From Luidia sarsii (lineage: Eukaryota; Echinodermata; Asteroidea; Paxillosida; Luidiidae), in the NCBI GenBank assembly GCA_949987565.1, contig OX465107.1, positions 18,952,607 through 19,016,606 on the forward strand: DNA of 64,000 bases. The letters are read 5' to 3'. This document shows, one piece after another, positions 1 to 11,700 of the stretch. How positions within the stretch are numbered: position 1 is the stretch's first letter; every line of letters starts with the position of its first letter. Below the pieces are notes generated by a model. It made no database searches, was not told where the DNA came from, and saw nothing but the letters and a program-made list of their open reading frames with translations. The position numbers were made by a program, and so were the translations under genes.

Positions 1-1022
1 TCCAAAAACCAATAATGATATTTATTCATGCAGTATTGTTTTAAGCAAACTTATGGTGCCTGGGACTTTCAGGGGTGAGTTTGTGAAAGGGCGGCTGCAG
101 TGGAAAATTGTCATGCTTTGTATACCTTCCGGAATATACTAGGCATACTTACATTTACTGTACTCTATTTGTGTAACATATGTCTAACTTCATATATTGA
201 CTTGTTTACCGTAATCCATGCTGTGTGACCCTGTGTCATCTTCCAAAATTGTACTACATGTACATGTACGTGTACTTTTGTTTTTTATCCACAGCATTTT
301 GTACTCATTTTTTCTAATATCTTCATAAAATTTCAGTATTTAGACGGCTATGTTGGTTATGTACATAATATGCATATTTTTTCTTATTGAGAATTCAGTG
401 TGCAATCAAAGCTTAAACAAGGAGATTAACGAATTGGTCCTTTGGAATTGGTCAATAATGAGTTAATGTTTAAATTTTTTACATGGCCTTAAATATTTAC
501 ATATCAATGCATGTAGCTCCTTCATTTGATAATTAGGTTTAAAAATGTACATTGAATTGACAATCCTTCCATTAATGAAAAAGGAATCTTCCAAATATGA
601 TTGACAATTTTTCAATGAAAGAAAAGGAAAACTTGAATCAGAGACCATATATAATGTATATGTGTACATGTGCTGGCATCAGCATATACATTCCAATTTA
701 TATGCAAGTGTAACTTATATGAGATGATGACTTTGAGAGTAACTCGAGTGCAAAGTCATTTCAGTTGGATAAAGCCAACTCGAACATACTGATCTCTCCG
801 AATTCACAGCATCGAGGTTGATACAGTTTGATCTGTGGGGGAGGGGGGGGGGGGGTAGTGGTTGACGAGGGTAAGTTTATTTTGTTTAAAATTGCCAGCA
901 TTCCCTCGCTGCCCCTCGGCAATTTACTTTTCTTATTTCCCTTTAAAAACCTCTCGGATGCTTTCCACAGTTTCTGGAATTTTATTATAAGATTTTTTTT
1001 TTCCTCGGCCCTTCCCAAGCAG
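1..1022. other. Non-coding left edge, probably intron of the upstream gene
   Basis: AT-rich sequence with no convincing coding potential. It carries a G homopolymer run at about 841-854 and several tacatgta-type palindromes. It ends in a pyrimidine-rich stretch followed by CAG at 1020-1022, which would be the splice acceptor of the exon that follows. I see no RNA gene or mobile element in it. Confidence 0.4.
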
Positions 1023-1223
1023 AGCAACTTGGTCGATGGCCAGGGTGTTCAGAGACGGTCCATGCCTCAGTCATCGGTCGTCAGTCGTGTTAGCAGAGTG
1101 ATTCAGGCTGGAAAGTTGAGGGAGGGGCAGGAGCTGAGAGATCGGATTCCTGAAGGGAATCCTGAAAATTGGGGATGGATGCAGGAAAGCTTCTCTCCAA
1201 CGCCTAGTCAGCTTTCCAAGTAA
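1023..1223 (+). CDS. Candidate last coding exon of an unrecognised upstream gene
   Basis: After a T/C-rich tract and a CAG acceptor (1020-1022), 66 codons stay open to TAA at 1221-1223, with TGA directly behind it. The peptide is hydrophilic and not low-complexity. It contains SRVSRVIQAGKLREGQELRD and ends ESFSPTPSQLSK, which reads more like protein than the chance ORFs nearby. An AATAAA occurs about 230 bases downstream. I do not recognise the family. The frame entering from an upstream exon cannot be checked because that exon is outside the window. It could still be a chance ORF. The stop codons rule it out as part of the ITPRID-like gene downstream. Confidence 0.35.
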   Translation, partial: SNLVDGQGVQRRSMPQSSVVSRVSRVIQAGKLREGQELRDRIPEGNPENWGWMQESFSPTPSQLSK

Positions 1224-1449
1224 TGAAGTTGTTCAGAGTAGGCACAGCTGCCTTGCTGGCTGAAGATAAAAAACAACAACATGGTGGCTCTCAGGACTGA
1301 ATCAGGCTCTTCAGGTTTCTGATTTTAAAGGTTAGATGCCTTCTGCGAGCACATTTTATGAAGTTTTGTGCCTTTCTACCTTCCAAGTTTGTGAAGGTAT
1401 GAAGATATTGTTGGTCTTCTTTGCTGAACGGTATATATTCAGTGAAGTT

Positions 1450-1455
1450 AATAAA
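1450..1455 (+). promoter_or_regulatory. Candidate poly(A) signal AATAAA
   Basis: A canonical AATAAA lies about 230 bases after the stop of the candidate terminal exon. AATAAA is common by chance in AT-rich DNA, so it only supports that exon weakly. Confidence 0.25.
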
Positions 1456-1471
1456 AAAAATGCTTTGCAAA

Positions 1472-1615
1472 CTGCTCACTGACTAAAATGACCTGCAATG
1501 CACAAAATCTCAAAAGTTAAAGGCCCTGACATTTTGATCCTAGCAGGACATTTCTCAAACGCAAAGAGAAAGGTCCTGCTAGGATCGAAACGTCAGGCCT
1601 TCTAAAGTTTAAGAT
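1472..1615. repeat. Family A palindromic repeat, copy 1
   Basis: The left part, tgcaaactgctcactgac, is the usual start of this family. Next comes an inverted repeat: gatcctagcagga (about 1537-1549) faces tcctgctaggatc (1574-1586), followed by GAAACGTCAGGCC. The + arm carries the hairpin GGTCCT-GCT-AGGATC then GAAA. Confidence 0.8.
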
Positions 1616-1995
1616 AAGATTTGTTATATTCAGTGACAGATATTTGTTTGTTTGGAGACCTTCTTATTCTAATTGTTTAAGGTTTGCATACCATCCCCCA
1701 TGGAAGAGTTCCACATACTGTAACAATGATCTCATCCTGATCTGGGTTTTCTTTTTGCCAAGGGGGGCTGACTAAATCCCCAGTGATTGTCAACACCAGC
1801 AAGTTGTGCCTCTCACTGCCTCAATTGTATCTCAAATCCTGGGGTGGCAAAAAGTGTAACCTACTACATAGAACATAACTTGTGCCAGTTAATTTTTGTT
1901 TTTTAAATGACTACGTAGGAAGGTAATTCACAGGCAGACAGCAATGATTCCCATCACTAAGGAATCATTCGCTGCAATTTGACACAACCTTCAGG

Positions 1996-2156
1996 TTCTG
2001 CAGCCGATTTCAAGAAACTTCAAATGTTGCATACGCAACAGTTTGCTGCCTTTGCTAAAAAATTGCTGTAAAGAGTCTGTGGCACAAGACTTGGACAACA
2101 TTTGTAACTTTGCGTAACTTACTGTAGGCAACTTTTCTTGAAATCGGCAGCTGTTT
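1996..2156. mobile_element. Short MITE-like inverted-repeat element (family J), copy 1
   Basis: The ends are inverted: gcagccgatttcaagaaact on the left and ttcttgaaatcggcagctg on the right. The interior is rich in cgcaacttacg-like words. A second copy with the same ends and interior lies at 30421-30582. It is about 160 bp and has no coding capacity. Confidence 0.7.
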
Positions 2157-2399
2157 GATGTGCTCATTAGTTTCCTTGTCTTCTGAATGGCTTAATCAAG
2201 GAGCTGTTTGTTGTGTTGTCTTTTATTTATTCTTCCTGTACCTTCAGTCTTCCCTCGGAGCATAATTAGATGCTTCAAGGCATGGAAGCATGGTCTGCCC
2301 AAGGTAAGGAACCCTCATGGGTGTGTAACTGTGATGTGTATGTGTGGCTGTTGACGGGACAGTGTTAGCACATTACTTACGCAGTGTAATACGCACAAG

Positions 2400-2515
2400 T
2401 CTTGCAAACTGCTTGCTGTCTAAAACCCAATTGTTCAAACCTGATTCGAGCAGGTCCCTTTTTCAAGGGCAGAACGAGAAAGATCCTGCCTTTAAGAAAC
2501 GTCTAGCTAAAAGGA
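2400..2515. repeat. Family A repeat, diverged copy 2
   Basis: It contains gcaaactgcttgctgtctaa, then gattcgagcaggtccctttt, then gagaaagatcctgccttt and gaaacgtc, in the order of the better-preserved copies. Many point changes make it an old copy. Confidence 0.5.
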
Positions 2516-3769
2516 ATGGTTGCATAACTTGCATTTACCACAAAGAAGAACCAGACTAAATGAAGCTTGTGTAAAGGTGTGTAACATTTACAGTATAATT
2601 TCACAGTCATTCCATTAGCACTGGCATCTCAAGTGCACTTTGACTGTACAGTAGTGAGTCTAGTGACTAGTGATTTTATGGTGTGATTCTTGCTGTGTTT
2701 GATTTTAAAGCTAACTCATCATCACTTAACTTCATTGCAGTGTTGCATTGCATTTCCTTGTCCCGAATTCTTATGATGGGAACCCCTAATTGCAGTGTTC
2801 TCTGACTAGTGGGAATAATGTGCTGTTTTAATGCTATTTTCAATATAAACTTTCCATTGATTTCCAACAGTTTTCTAATAGTGTTTGAGTGTGCTGTTAT
2901 CATTCAGACCAGTGAGGCTGAGATACATGTATGTTGGCACTGAAATAAAATCAATGTATTTTTGTTTTAAAGCTGCATTTCGTGAGGATGGCTCTCAAAT
3001 CGGTATCTGTTTCAAGTCCCTTTTAGTTTTGTCTCTCTTGAGCTTCTTGTGTAGAATGATCACTGTAGAAGAAAGATCTGCTCAAATCATTTGCTGGCAA
3101 TTGGGCTTAATGGCTGAATGTAGCTCTAGAGACGGATCTCACCGTGCAGATCCTCTGCAAGTGATGAGGCAGAACTTCGCAGCGGGTGCCAGAATCACTC
3201 CCGACACTGAACCAGACTGAAATAGCTCAAACAAGGAAGGTTCCCGCTTGATAAAGCAGTGACAAATAGCAGTTGCTTTTGTTTCCTTAAAAAAAAATCC
3301 CAATCATCCAAGGTCCCTCTTCCTTTTTCCGTGATTTTCTTAATTTAATCCGGCAACATTTGGGAGACTTTTTTTTCCTCCCTCATCTTTTGTGCATTAG
3401 TGTCCGCTGTGTTTAGCTGTCGTCGGAAGCTCATGGGAAATTCTCAGGCAGTGACTAAGACAAGTTACGAATGTTTCTATTTGCGGATGGCAGGGTCTTT
3501 CCTCAGCTACTCCGGACCCTGATTCCAAATGACTTGATCCGTGAACAAATCTGAAGTACATGTATGAATTAGCCTGTACAGTAGCTTCACTGCTTCCCTC
3601 TGCCCCAATCCCCCCCCCCCAAAAAAAAAAGGGGGGCGAAAGGAAAATATGAAAAAAAGGATAAATCCTAAGTTTATTTATCATAAATTTATCACATTTG
3701 TTGGCAAACTGCTTACTTACAGCCATAGCACTAGAATGAACCAAATCATACTAATTACCAAAATCAAAC

Positions 3770-3990
3770 AAATAAAGGAATTCCCAAACTGACTGGAAAT
3801 TGCTGATGAACAAATTGAAAAATTGGCAAAGAAAACTTTGACTTGAGCAGGACTTAAACCCGAGACCTCGGGACTAAGTTAACGTACATGCACCAGAGCT
3901 CTTCCATCTGAGCTATCCAGCCCTTAGATGGTGGCCTTCCTTAATAGTCGACTAGTGTTTGCCGGTGTGGGGTCGCCAGTCAGAAGCAAT
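3770..3990 (-). mobile_element. tRNA-derived SINE (family S1), reverse orientation
   Basis: On the reverse strand there is a tRNA-like head with ggctggatagctcagatgg (A-box region) and gggtttaagtcc (degenerate B box). The tail, aagtcaaagttttctttgcc, recurs at 53965-54130. The head recurs at 20950-21060 and 22836-22925. Confidence 0.65.
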
Positions 3991-4933
3991 TCAACCATTA
4001 ACTGCTGTTTATCTCCAGGGATCACACCCCCTGCTTTCATTCAAACAACCAATTGTTGTAAATTTGGCTACACTTACAGCAGCTCAGGGATCACTAATCA
4101 TCCAAATGTTATTGGATCTCAGCGGGAACCTTTCTCATTTGGCCGATAATTATTTTTTAGAAATTTAGATACAGTAGAATAAGATGTTTTTAAAGAATGA
4201 ATTGCATTATGCTTGGTCAAAATGGTTCTATTATTCTGTTTTATTATTAATTTTTCCCTTCATTTGGCTGCTTTTCAATCTGATACTGGGTGTCTGGTTC
4301 CCTAAATGATTGCCATTTGCTGAATATTATTTGTTTTCATCCAGTTTGTAAAATTAGATTGCCAGATTGGCCTACTGTACGTCATGGCTAAAAGGTTGCA
4401 ATGTGTCATTGGAATGATGAACACGGCTGAACTGTAGTACAGTATATGAGTTCATTGGTAGATGTTTGCATGTCATAAAATATTGCTCATCTCCAGCCAT
4501 ACATGTAGATTGAGAGTAGTGTTGGCGATTCACTGTGAAAGGCATAATAAATTTTGCATTTGCCTACTAATGTTGGATCCTATACATGTATGTTTCTTCA
4601 TCCCCTTTCGGCACTTTTCTCACGATTTCCCAGCCTGAGCATCATTGACTTGTTTCCCTCTGTAGTGTCCTCCTACCTTTTGATCAGGTGTTCATCCAGT
4701 ACCACACATGCATGTACCATGCATTGATTTTGTGCTGTTTAATTCACCTGCAATCTTGACTCTCTTAAATTAAATCTTGCACACCAAAAATTAAAATGAT
4801 TAACGTCGGCAGCACTTGTGGTTTCCCGGCAATCGTGTGTTATTGTGCACTGCACATGTGCAGTGCCTGGCTCTCTGATTGTCTGCAGTATTCCCCCCCC
4901 CCACTCTGCCCCCCCCCCCTCAGGGTAAATAAC

Positions 4934-4957
4934 ATGCCCATAAGGCTGACTGACTGA
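4934..4957 (+). promoter_or_regulatory. Short upstream ORF in the possible 5' leader
   Basis: If the C-rich tract plus CAG at 4921-4923 is an acceptor, the leader contains an ATG at 4934 that closes at TGA after seven codons, 34 bases before the chosen start at 4991. Such an upstream ORF could dampen translation. The leader boundary itself is an assumption. Confidence 0.25.
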
Positions 4958-4990
4958 TAATAGCCGAGTTAGATGACGGCCTGACAATTT

Positions 4991-5759
4991 ATGAGCGTGT
5001 CTGTTGTTGTTGCCGCGCACACAGGTGTGACTGCAGGGAGCGGGGAGAGCAGAGTGGGAGAGATCCGCGGCGTGGTCACATGCGGGCCGTGCACTGCAGC
5101 GTCGTCGTCGTCGGAGACAGCATCGGCTGTGAGCAACAGCCAGGGGAGCGCGGACTGCGGCAGGTCGTCGTCTAGCCACTACCGCGGCCGCTCCTTCTCG
5201 CTGCCGACCCAGGCGCAGTCGCAGGCGGAGTACTTGCAGTCCATCCGCGCCCTGGCCTCTGCCTACAGCTGGGCCGAGCAACAGCGGAATATCCTTGTCG
5301 GTGGCGCGAGTGGCGCAAAGAATGCGGAGGAGCCCGGGTTTGACCTGAGCGGGCAGCCGCAGCACGCGATGATCGACACCAGCCGCAACCGGGTGGACTC
5401 GGAGCTGACCAGCGATTCGGAACGCACCTACGACCTCCCTCCGTTGGCGGCTGCGGCGGCCGGCATGCCCGAAGCTGCCAGCAGCGAGGTCTTCTCGCCG
5501 TCCTCCGCGGAGGACGAGCGTGCCCGGATCATCAGCCGTCGCCTGCAGGAGCTGGACTCTGCCCAGCGGTCGTGGAAGCGGCGAGTGGCCGACTACGTGC
5601 ATGGACTGCCGGCCAGCAGGCAGCCCCCGGGCGAAGCCGGCAGGGCCCAGTGCCCCAAACGACGACGTCTCTGGTCCACGGGCTGCGAGCGCTTGCCCTG
5701 GGAGATCAGCTCCTGTGACGGGGTCCTGCCTCGTCAGAGACTGTACACAGTCAGCTCGG
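4991..5759 (+). CDS. ITPRID2-like: ITPRID-like gene, coding exon 1 (residues 1-256)
   Basis: ATG at 4991 is the first start after an in-frame TGA at 4982-4984. The exon closes at the donor g|gtaagt (GT at 5760-5761) in phase 1. It is clearly more GC-rich than its surroundings. The product is Ser/Ala/Glu-rich and probably mostly disordered, with a serine run near 38-41, a basic/tryptophan segment RRLQELDSAQRSWKRRV at 183-199 and a basic KRRR at 223-226. Vertebrate family members also have an N-terminal Arg/Trp-rich segment, but the likeness here is loose. An exon coding a few earlier residues cannot be excluded, because a C-rich tract plus CAG lies just upstream at 4921-4923. The long antisense ORF over this exon is a composition shadow. 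Confidence 0.75.
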
Positions 5760-8700
5760 GTAAGTCGTCTCGGCAACAAAGGCTCCATTGACATGTGCCC
5801 TGGCTAAGGGCCCATTCCACAAATCCTTATAATGCTTTATCAGGATGCTTTTCCAAAACTCGGCTTAGTCGTTGGCTCCGGCTTCGTCTCCAAAGCTGAA
5901 AACACATATATACACCTTACATAGAGGAATATGACTTGTTCAAATCACATCCTACTACACGCATGTAATTGATTGTGGCACTGGCATGGCTGATTGATTT
6001 GGTGCTGGCTTCCAAGATGCTCGACCAATTTCTTTTTCTCCTGCCAAAAATGAACCCCTCATATTACAAACTCAAAAACCGTCTGCCACAGAGATCTTGG
6101 CCATTTTCATAGAGCCGCTTTAACACGCCAACATCTGCATGTAAAGCCATGCTAAAATAGAAATCGGGTTGCCAGTTACCAGCCCAAGTTCCACTTGTGT
6201 TTGGTCAAATGCTTTGTCAAATGCAGTAAGCATCACCTGGAATATGGTTGGCAATAGTGTTTTGACTTTTTACCAAGGAAGAATTTTCATGCTAGACATG
6301 TTTGACTGTTTTAAGTGTCTCTATTAAATTAATTGGATGTTGGTGGTGCTTTCGTGCATCTATTCATAGTTAGAGGTTTTATGCAAACAGAAACATGTTT
6401 GTCACATTTTGTGTACTTTTGTACTGGAACTAATGTACTGTAGGTCTACTTCATTCCCTCACAATACAGAGAAAGTAAAAATGCACTTAAGTTTTTCTAG
6501 CATTTCTCCACAATTCGTCCCTGCCCCCGTCAATTTTGTTTTTCGTTTCTCAAATTAAAGCATAATGGAAGTAGATGGTTGCTATACCTGATTTACATGT
6601 ATGCGCGTGGGTCTGGAACACAAGTGCAGGAAATTATTGAGAATCACCTTGTGTGCCACTGTTACATGTACACGTATGCGTCTACCTACCCAAGATAATC
6701 AGTGATGTCATGGATTATTTTTGTCTGATCATGAGTTGTGAGGGAGTTATATGTCGTGCTAATGGGAAATTCAGTCAGGTCATTGTCAAAGTGATCTCGT
6801 CCTTGTGAAAAAAGAAATGCTGTAGATACGTATGTCATCCGTTTTGTCATATTTTCTGCTGATTATTGGCCTTCTTTGCAAGGTTGACAAATCACCAAGT
6901 TCTTGAGTTCCTATGAAAGTCAGGACAAAATGGTTGAAATACTTTCACTACTTCCAAATACTTCATAAATCAGGGGTCCAACTTGTGACATTCAGCCTTC
7001 CTACATGTAATATTGTTATGTTCTGTCTTTTAAACAGTATATCATACAACTGTTCATGTATAACGTACATGAACATACATGTACTGTACTGTACGTACTG
7101 TTCAATCAACAAAGTGATTCATTTTATTGTTATGATATTACATGCAGAAAGCTGAATGGTTTCATATGTAAGTGGGGGCGCCAACCTGTCACAAGTTGGA
7201 CCCCTGATGTATGGAATTACCCTTAGACACCTGTAGTTACCTTGATCCCTGTCTACGGAAGGACTATGGTCCATGGCCGTTGTCATTCTGACTGTAAATT
7301 GCTGCGCCCATGATTTATAATTCAGAGCCTACCTTGATTGAAATTGACTGTAAGATTCCATGAAGTCATCTGTCCCCAATGGCTTTCAATATCCTGAACA
7401 GCTGCTTATGGTCTGTGTACATGTACATGCACATTTATACCTGTATGATTACTTTCATGTGGTATAGTACATGCGCTTATACTGGGTATGTTGCATTGCA
7501 CATTTTCCAATTTCCACAGTAACTCACCTTGCACTTTAGCTCATATTGCATCTCATACCTCACCTTGCACGTCAATGAAGCCACGTCAAACTTGACCTCG
7601 AACCTCATCTCAAACCGCACTTGAATCCTCACATTAGACCTTACCTCAGTGTTCACCTACATGTAAATCATTACCTTAAGTGCCTAACCCTCTTCACTCA
7701 GCTATAGTTTTGAGGCAAAGCGTTCAAGTTTCTATTTTTGTCCAGTATTGCCACCCATTTCCCTAACTATTCCTAATGTCTCATCTCGTTGACCGGTTGA
7801 AGACAACATCCTGCCATTAGTTCCTGTGGAATGGAACATACACGTACTTGTACACTGTACACACTGTACACAGTACAGTGGAACGTCGTTACACCGATAT
7901 ACCAAACATTCTGCTATAACGAACATGCCCTTTGGCTCTCGATTTTACGTCCGTGGATATGGGGCCGCAACTGCTATAACGAACGACCGCTATACCAAGC
8001 AATTTTCCCACGATGTTCGTTATAACGACGTTCCTCTGTACATACATGTACTGTACATGCGTGTACATGCTCGCGATTGCATGTATCGATAAATGCAAAC
8101 AAAGTTGACTTAGTTGAGTACAGGTACATCCTGTGATGCACAGAACATGTACGGTATGTAATGAATATCAATGTGTATAATGTTCCCAATTATGCACATT
8201 TGTATACATATTACATGTGCATGTATACAGTGCAATACATGCAGTACTTAATCTACATGTATACATGTACATGTACATGTACGTGATGCGCTTAGCAATT
8301 TAAAAGACTATAAAATCTATCTAAAACTGCAATGAAATAGAAAACTGCAAACACGCTAATTAGACTGCAGTATTCCTGGCAGTCAACGTACGTATACCAT
8401 ACTGGAATGGGTTCACTGCAATGTAATACCAGTAGTTGATTTTCTTATCAGTTAGTTATGGGACCTGACAAATAGAAACTGAAACTAAAAAGGTGCAGCT
8501 AATGCTTTTTCACTAATGATAATAAGTTCATTCTTTTTGCTTAATTTGCTTAATTGGATAATTATTCATGCAATCCGTTTATGTGATTAGTAAAGATGAA
8601 TGTTATTTGTTTTCTTTTGTGTACTTTCAGGGAAAGTACACACTGGCTTTTGTAGGGTGATTCATATGTGCAGGCTTGTATTCATTTTTAGGATACTGGG

Positions 8701-11700
8701 CCAAACCAATCAGCTACATAGTGTACATCTCTAATATGTATGTAGTACATGCACCGGTACAAGGTCCACACTCAATACAGGAAAGTGACTCAATTCTATT
8801 GATACACGTACGTGAACAAACTTCAAGTGCCCATCATAATTACCTGGTATATTAGTACTGTACACGTACGTGTAAATGGTGTCCTGAAATGCAAATAAGG
8901 ACATATGTGGGCTGGAGTGGATCTCTATTGGTCACCTGTGTATGGCAATTGACTTTGAAGACTCTCTATAAGCATTCTGTTAAGCAACAGCAACACTTCA
9001 GTGCAGTTTGTAAAAGAATTATGGAAGTTATCTGTTTATTAGCTTGTAATTATACGTACTTGTGCATAGTAAATGTACATGTACCTTATGTTAACAATTT
9101 AACATGCATATATGTACATGTCTTCCCGGCAAGTAGATATTGCATGTTAACATGACGGTTTATGTGCAATGCAGTTCATTTATTCATTTATTTCTTATTT
9201 GTACTGGGAAACCATTCAGTTTTGTAAAATAAACTGTTCTCCCATGAGTCACAGTGAAAAATTGAAAAAGTTCAGAACATATACAATTTAAAACATCAAA
9301 ACACAGATGAACATTAGACCCTGAAATACCCAAAGACTACAAATTGATTAGAATTCTAAAAATATGATCAGTTAAAAGGGAGAAAATGCCACAACATTTC
9401 AACTGTATTCACAAGTTGGTCAATAATCTCTTCACTATATAGCCTGTGGTAAAACAGTAGTCCGTAGATTGTGAAATATTATTCAGTGAACACTTTTTCA
9501 ATAATGGTTAAACAGATAAGGTGACCAATGCCTGGTGACTCTAGCAATACCTCATTTTAATATCAAACCATTGATCTGGAATGAGCTTACAGTAACTGAT
9601 AGGACATAAATGCTTTGGCACCTTAACTTCCACTAGACTTATTTTGGTCAAAGTAACCGAGACTATGGTTACTTTTCCCAGTTTAAGTCAAGGGGAAACG
9701 GCCCAGTTAAATTTCCTTTCGGTTTCTTTAACCGAGCCAACTTTTACCGGCCAACCTCTGCCTAGTAAAAGTCACCATGTAAGTTTAACCGAGCCGATTA
9801 GTCCAGTGGAAACGCACCACTCGGTAAAACGCGACTTAGCGTACATGCACTGTGCACAAATATTTTTTGTTAGCTTGGTAACTTTAACCATCGTCTCAGT
9901 TAAACTGACCGACTCAAAAGTCCAAGTGGGAACGACAGTCAAATTTGACCATTTGAAATTAAACCATCGTCTCGGTTAAAATTTAGTCCAGTGGAAACGC
10001 GGCTTTTGATAGCAAAGTGGCACATCATAAATCATACGGTAGGCCTACATGAACTGTAACACCTCACTAGTTTTTGTGTTTTTATTCACTTCATACGATT
10101 GTGTATGTGGAGGGGGGGGGGATGGCCTGTGTGTGACTCACGCATCCATCATTGCTGTTGATTTATCTTTATGTGGATTCCTGAGCTGTTTCGTCAATGT
10201 CCCCAAAGACAGGCATTTCCATCGCTGAGACCCTTCCTCTCCACTCGTCAAGACTGATGAAAACTGGCGCACTAGATACGATCGATTGGCATCTGCTTTG
10301 CAGTGTCGTACGGCTATCGGCGGCTGTGAGTGTGACATATGATTGCACAACCTGCTGCAAGAGCCACCAGTAGGCTCTGTGATGCGACACCATCATCAAT
10401 ATATTGCACAATTGTTGCGGCTTGTCGGCTTGATCATAACCACAGAACCGACTGACCTGTCGAAAAAAAAATTGACTAAAGTTGGTATTCACATTTTTAT
10501 CAAGAAATATACTTCAAACAAAGAACTGACTGGGTACTTTTAAACAACTTTTGAAAAATGGCAAAGAAATCTTTCAAAAACTGTTGTCATGTTCAAAGTT
10601 CACTCTATAAAATGTGCTGTGGTGCGAGCTTAAAAAACTCTTTAAAATAATGTTAGAGAAGCTGCCTTTGCTATTTTTCAAAATTGTTTGAAAGTTCTTG
10701 GTAAGTTTTTCCTTGATTTGTTTGATTGTTAGAGAAGCACACATGTATATTATTTACCAAGTTCCACGAAAGGAGGTTATTTTTTTGCTGGTGTGTGATT
10801 GTTTGTTTGTCTATTTGTCTGTCTGTCTGTCTGTCTGTCTGTTAGCAAAATAACTCGAAAAGTTATGAATGTATCGTTTGGAGATTTTTACAGTATGCCA
10901 GTATTCTCACTGGCTCGAGGGGATTTTTTTTCTATGATCCAGATCAAATTCTGTAATCTAGATAATATCGTCAACATTGCGTTAAACGGTGCTTTGATTG
11001 AGATTTGCGCTCTCCGAGTGTTTTTCTAGTTCAATTTATCTGCATGAATCATGAGAATTATTCAGTGTGTAATTTGACCTTTACACTCAAAGAAGTACAA
11101 TTTGTTCATCAAAATGACCCAACCTTTCGGAAACCAACTCAGTTAATAGACAGACTGCGCATAATGCTTGGTTAGCTGTTGAGAGCAACTGTGAAAACAA
11201 CAAGCTCAGGGCTTGGGAACAAATTTACATTTAAATGAGGGATACTGGCTGTTGCTTTTTTGATTTGCCCGCAGTCCGGAGATTGACACGTTCACCTTCG
11301 GTTGATGCCCTCGAATACACACTCTGTGAAACTTAAACTAATTGTTGAATGTATATTTAATGTATGATTGGCTTAATTTCCTGTTCAGCTAGACTATATT
11401 CCATGTGTTATTATCACCAGGGAAGCACATTTGTAACTGTACACTGAGTAATACGAGCTACTTACACATTTTAGCAAATTTAATATCTAATCGTGTTCGT
11501 ACTTTTGACTGTAGAAATATAACACTCTTGTGTAGTATCAGATGTACTAGCAAGATGATTTTGTCATTCCAACTGACGGAAAGAGAAATTTCACTCTACC
11601 TTTGTGAATGCATTATCAAGCTTTGTTGGGATGTCACTAAACCGATTGCTCTTCCCAAACAATTTAAGTATGTATGTACATTCATAGAAAGGATGTACGT

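Larger units (their letters stand above)
1224..4923. other. Interval between the upstream exon and the ITPRID-like gene
   Basis: No convincing coding sequence. It holds a family-A palindrome (1472-1615), a short inverted-repeat element (1996-2156), a diverged family-A copy (2400-2515), a tRNA-derived SINE (3770-3990), and C/A/G homopolymer runs near 3608-3636 and 4894-4920. Promoter and 5' untranslated exons of the downstream gene may lie here, but I cannot point to them. Confidence 0.5.

Noticed and set aside
4739..5794. 351-codon ORF on the reverse strand over exon 1
   Set aside because: It mirrors the GC-rich coding exon, has an Arg/Leu/Ala-rich shadow composition, and no family motif.
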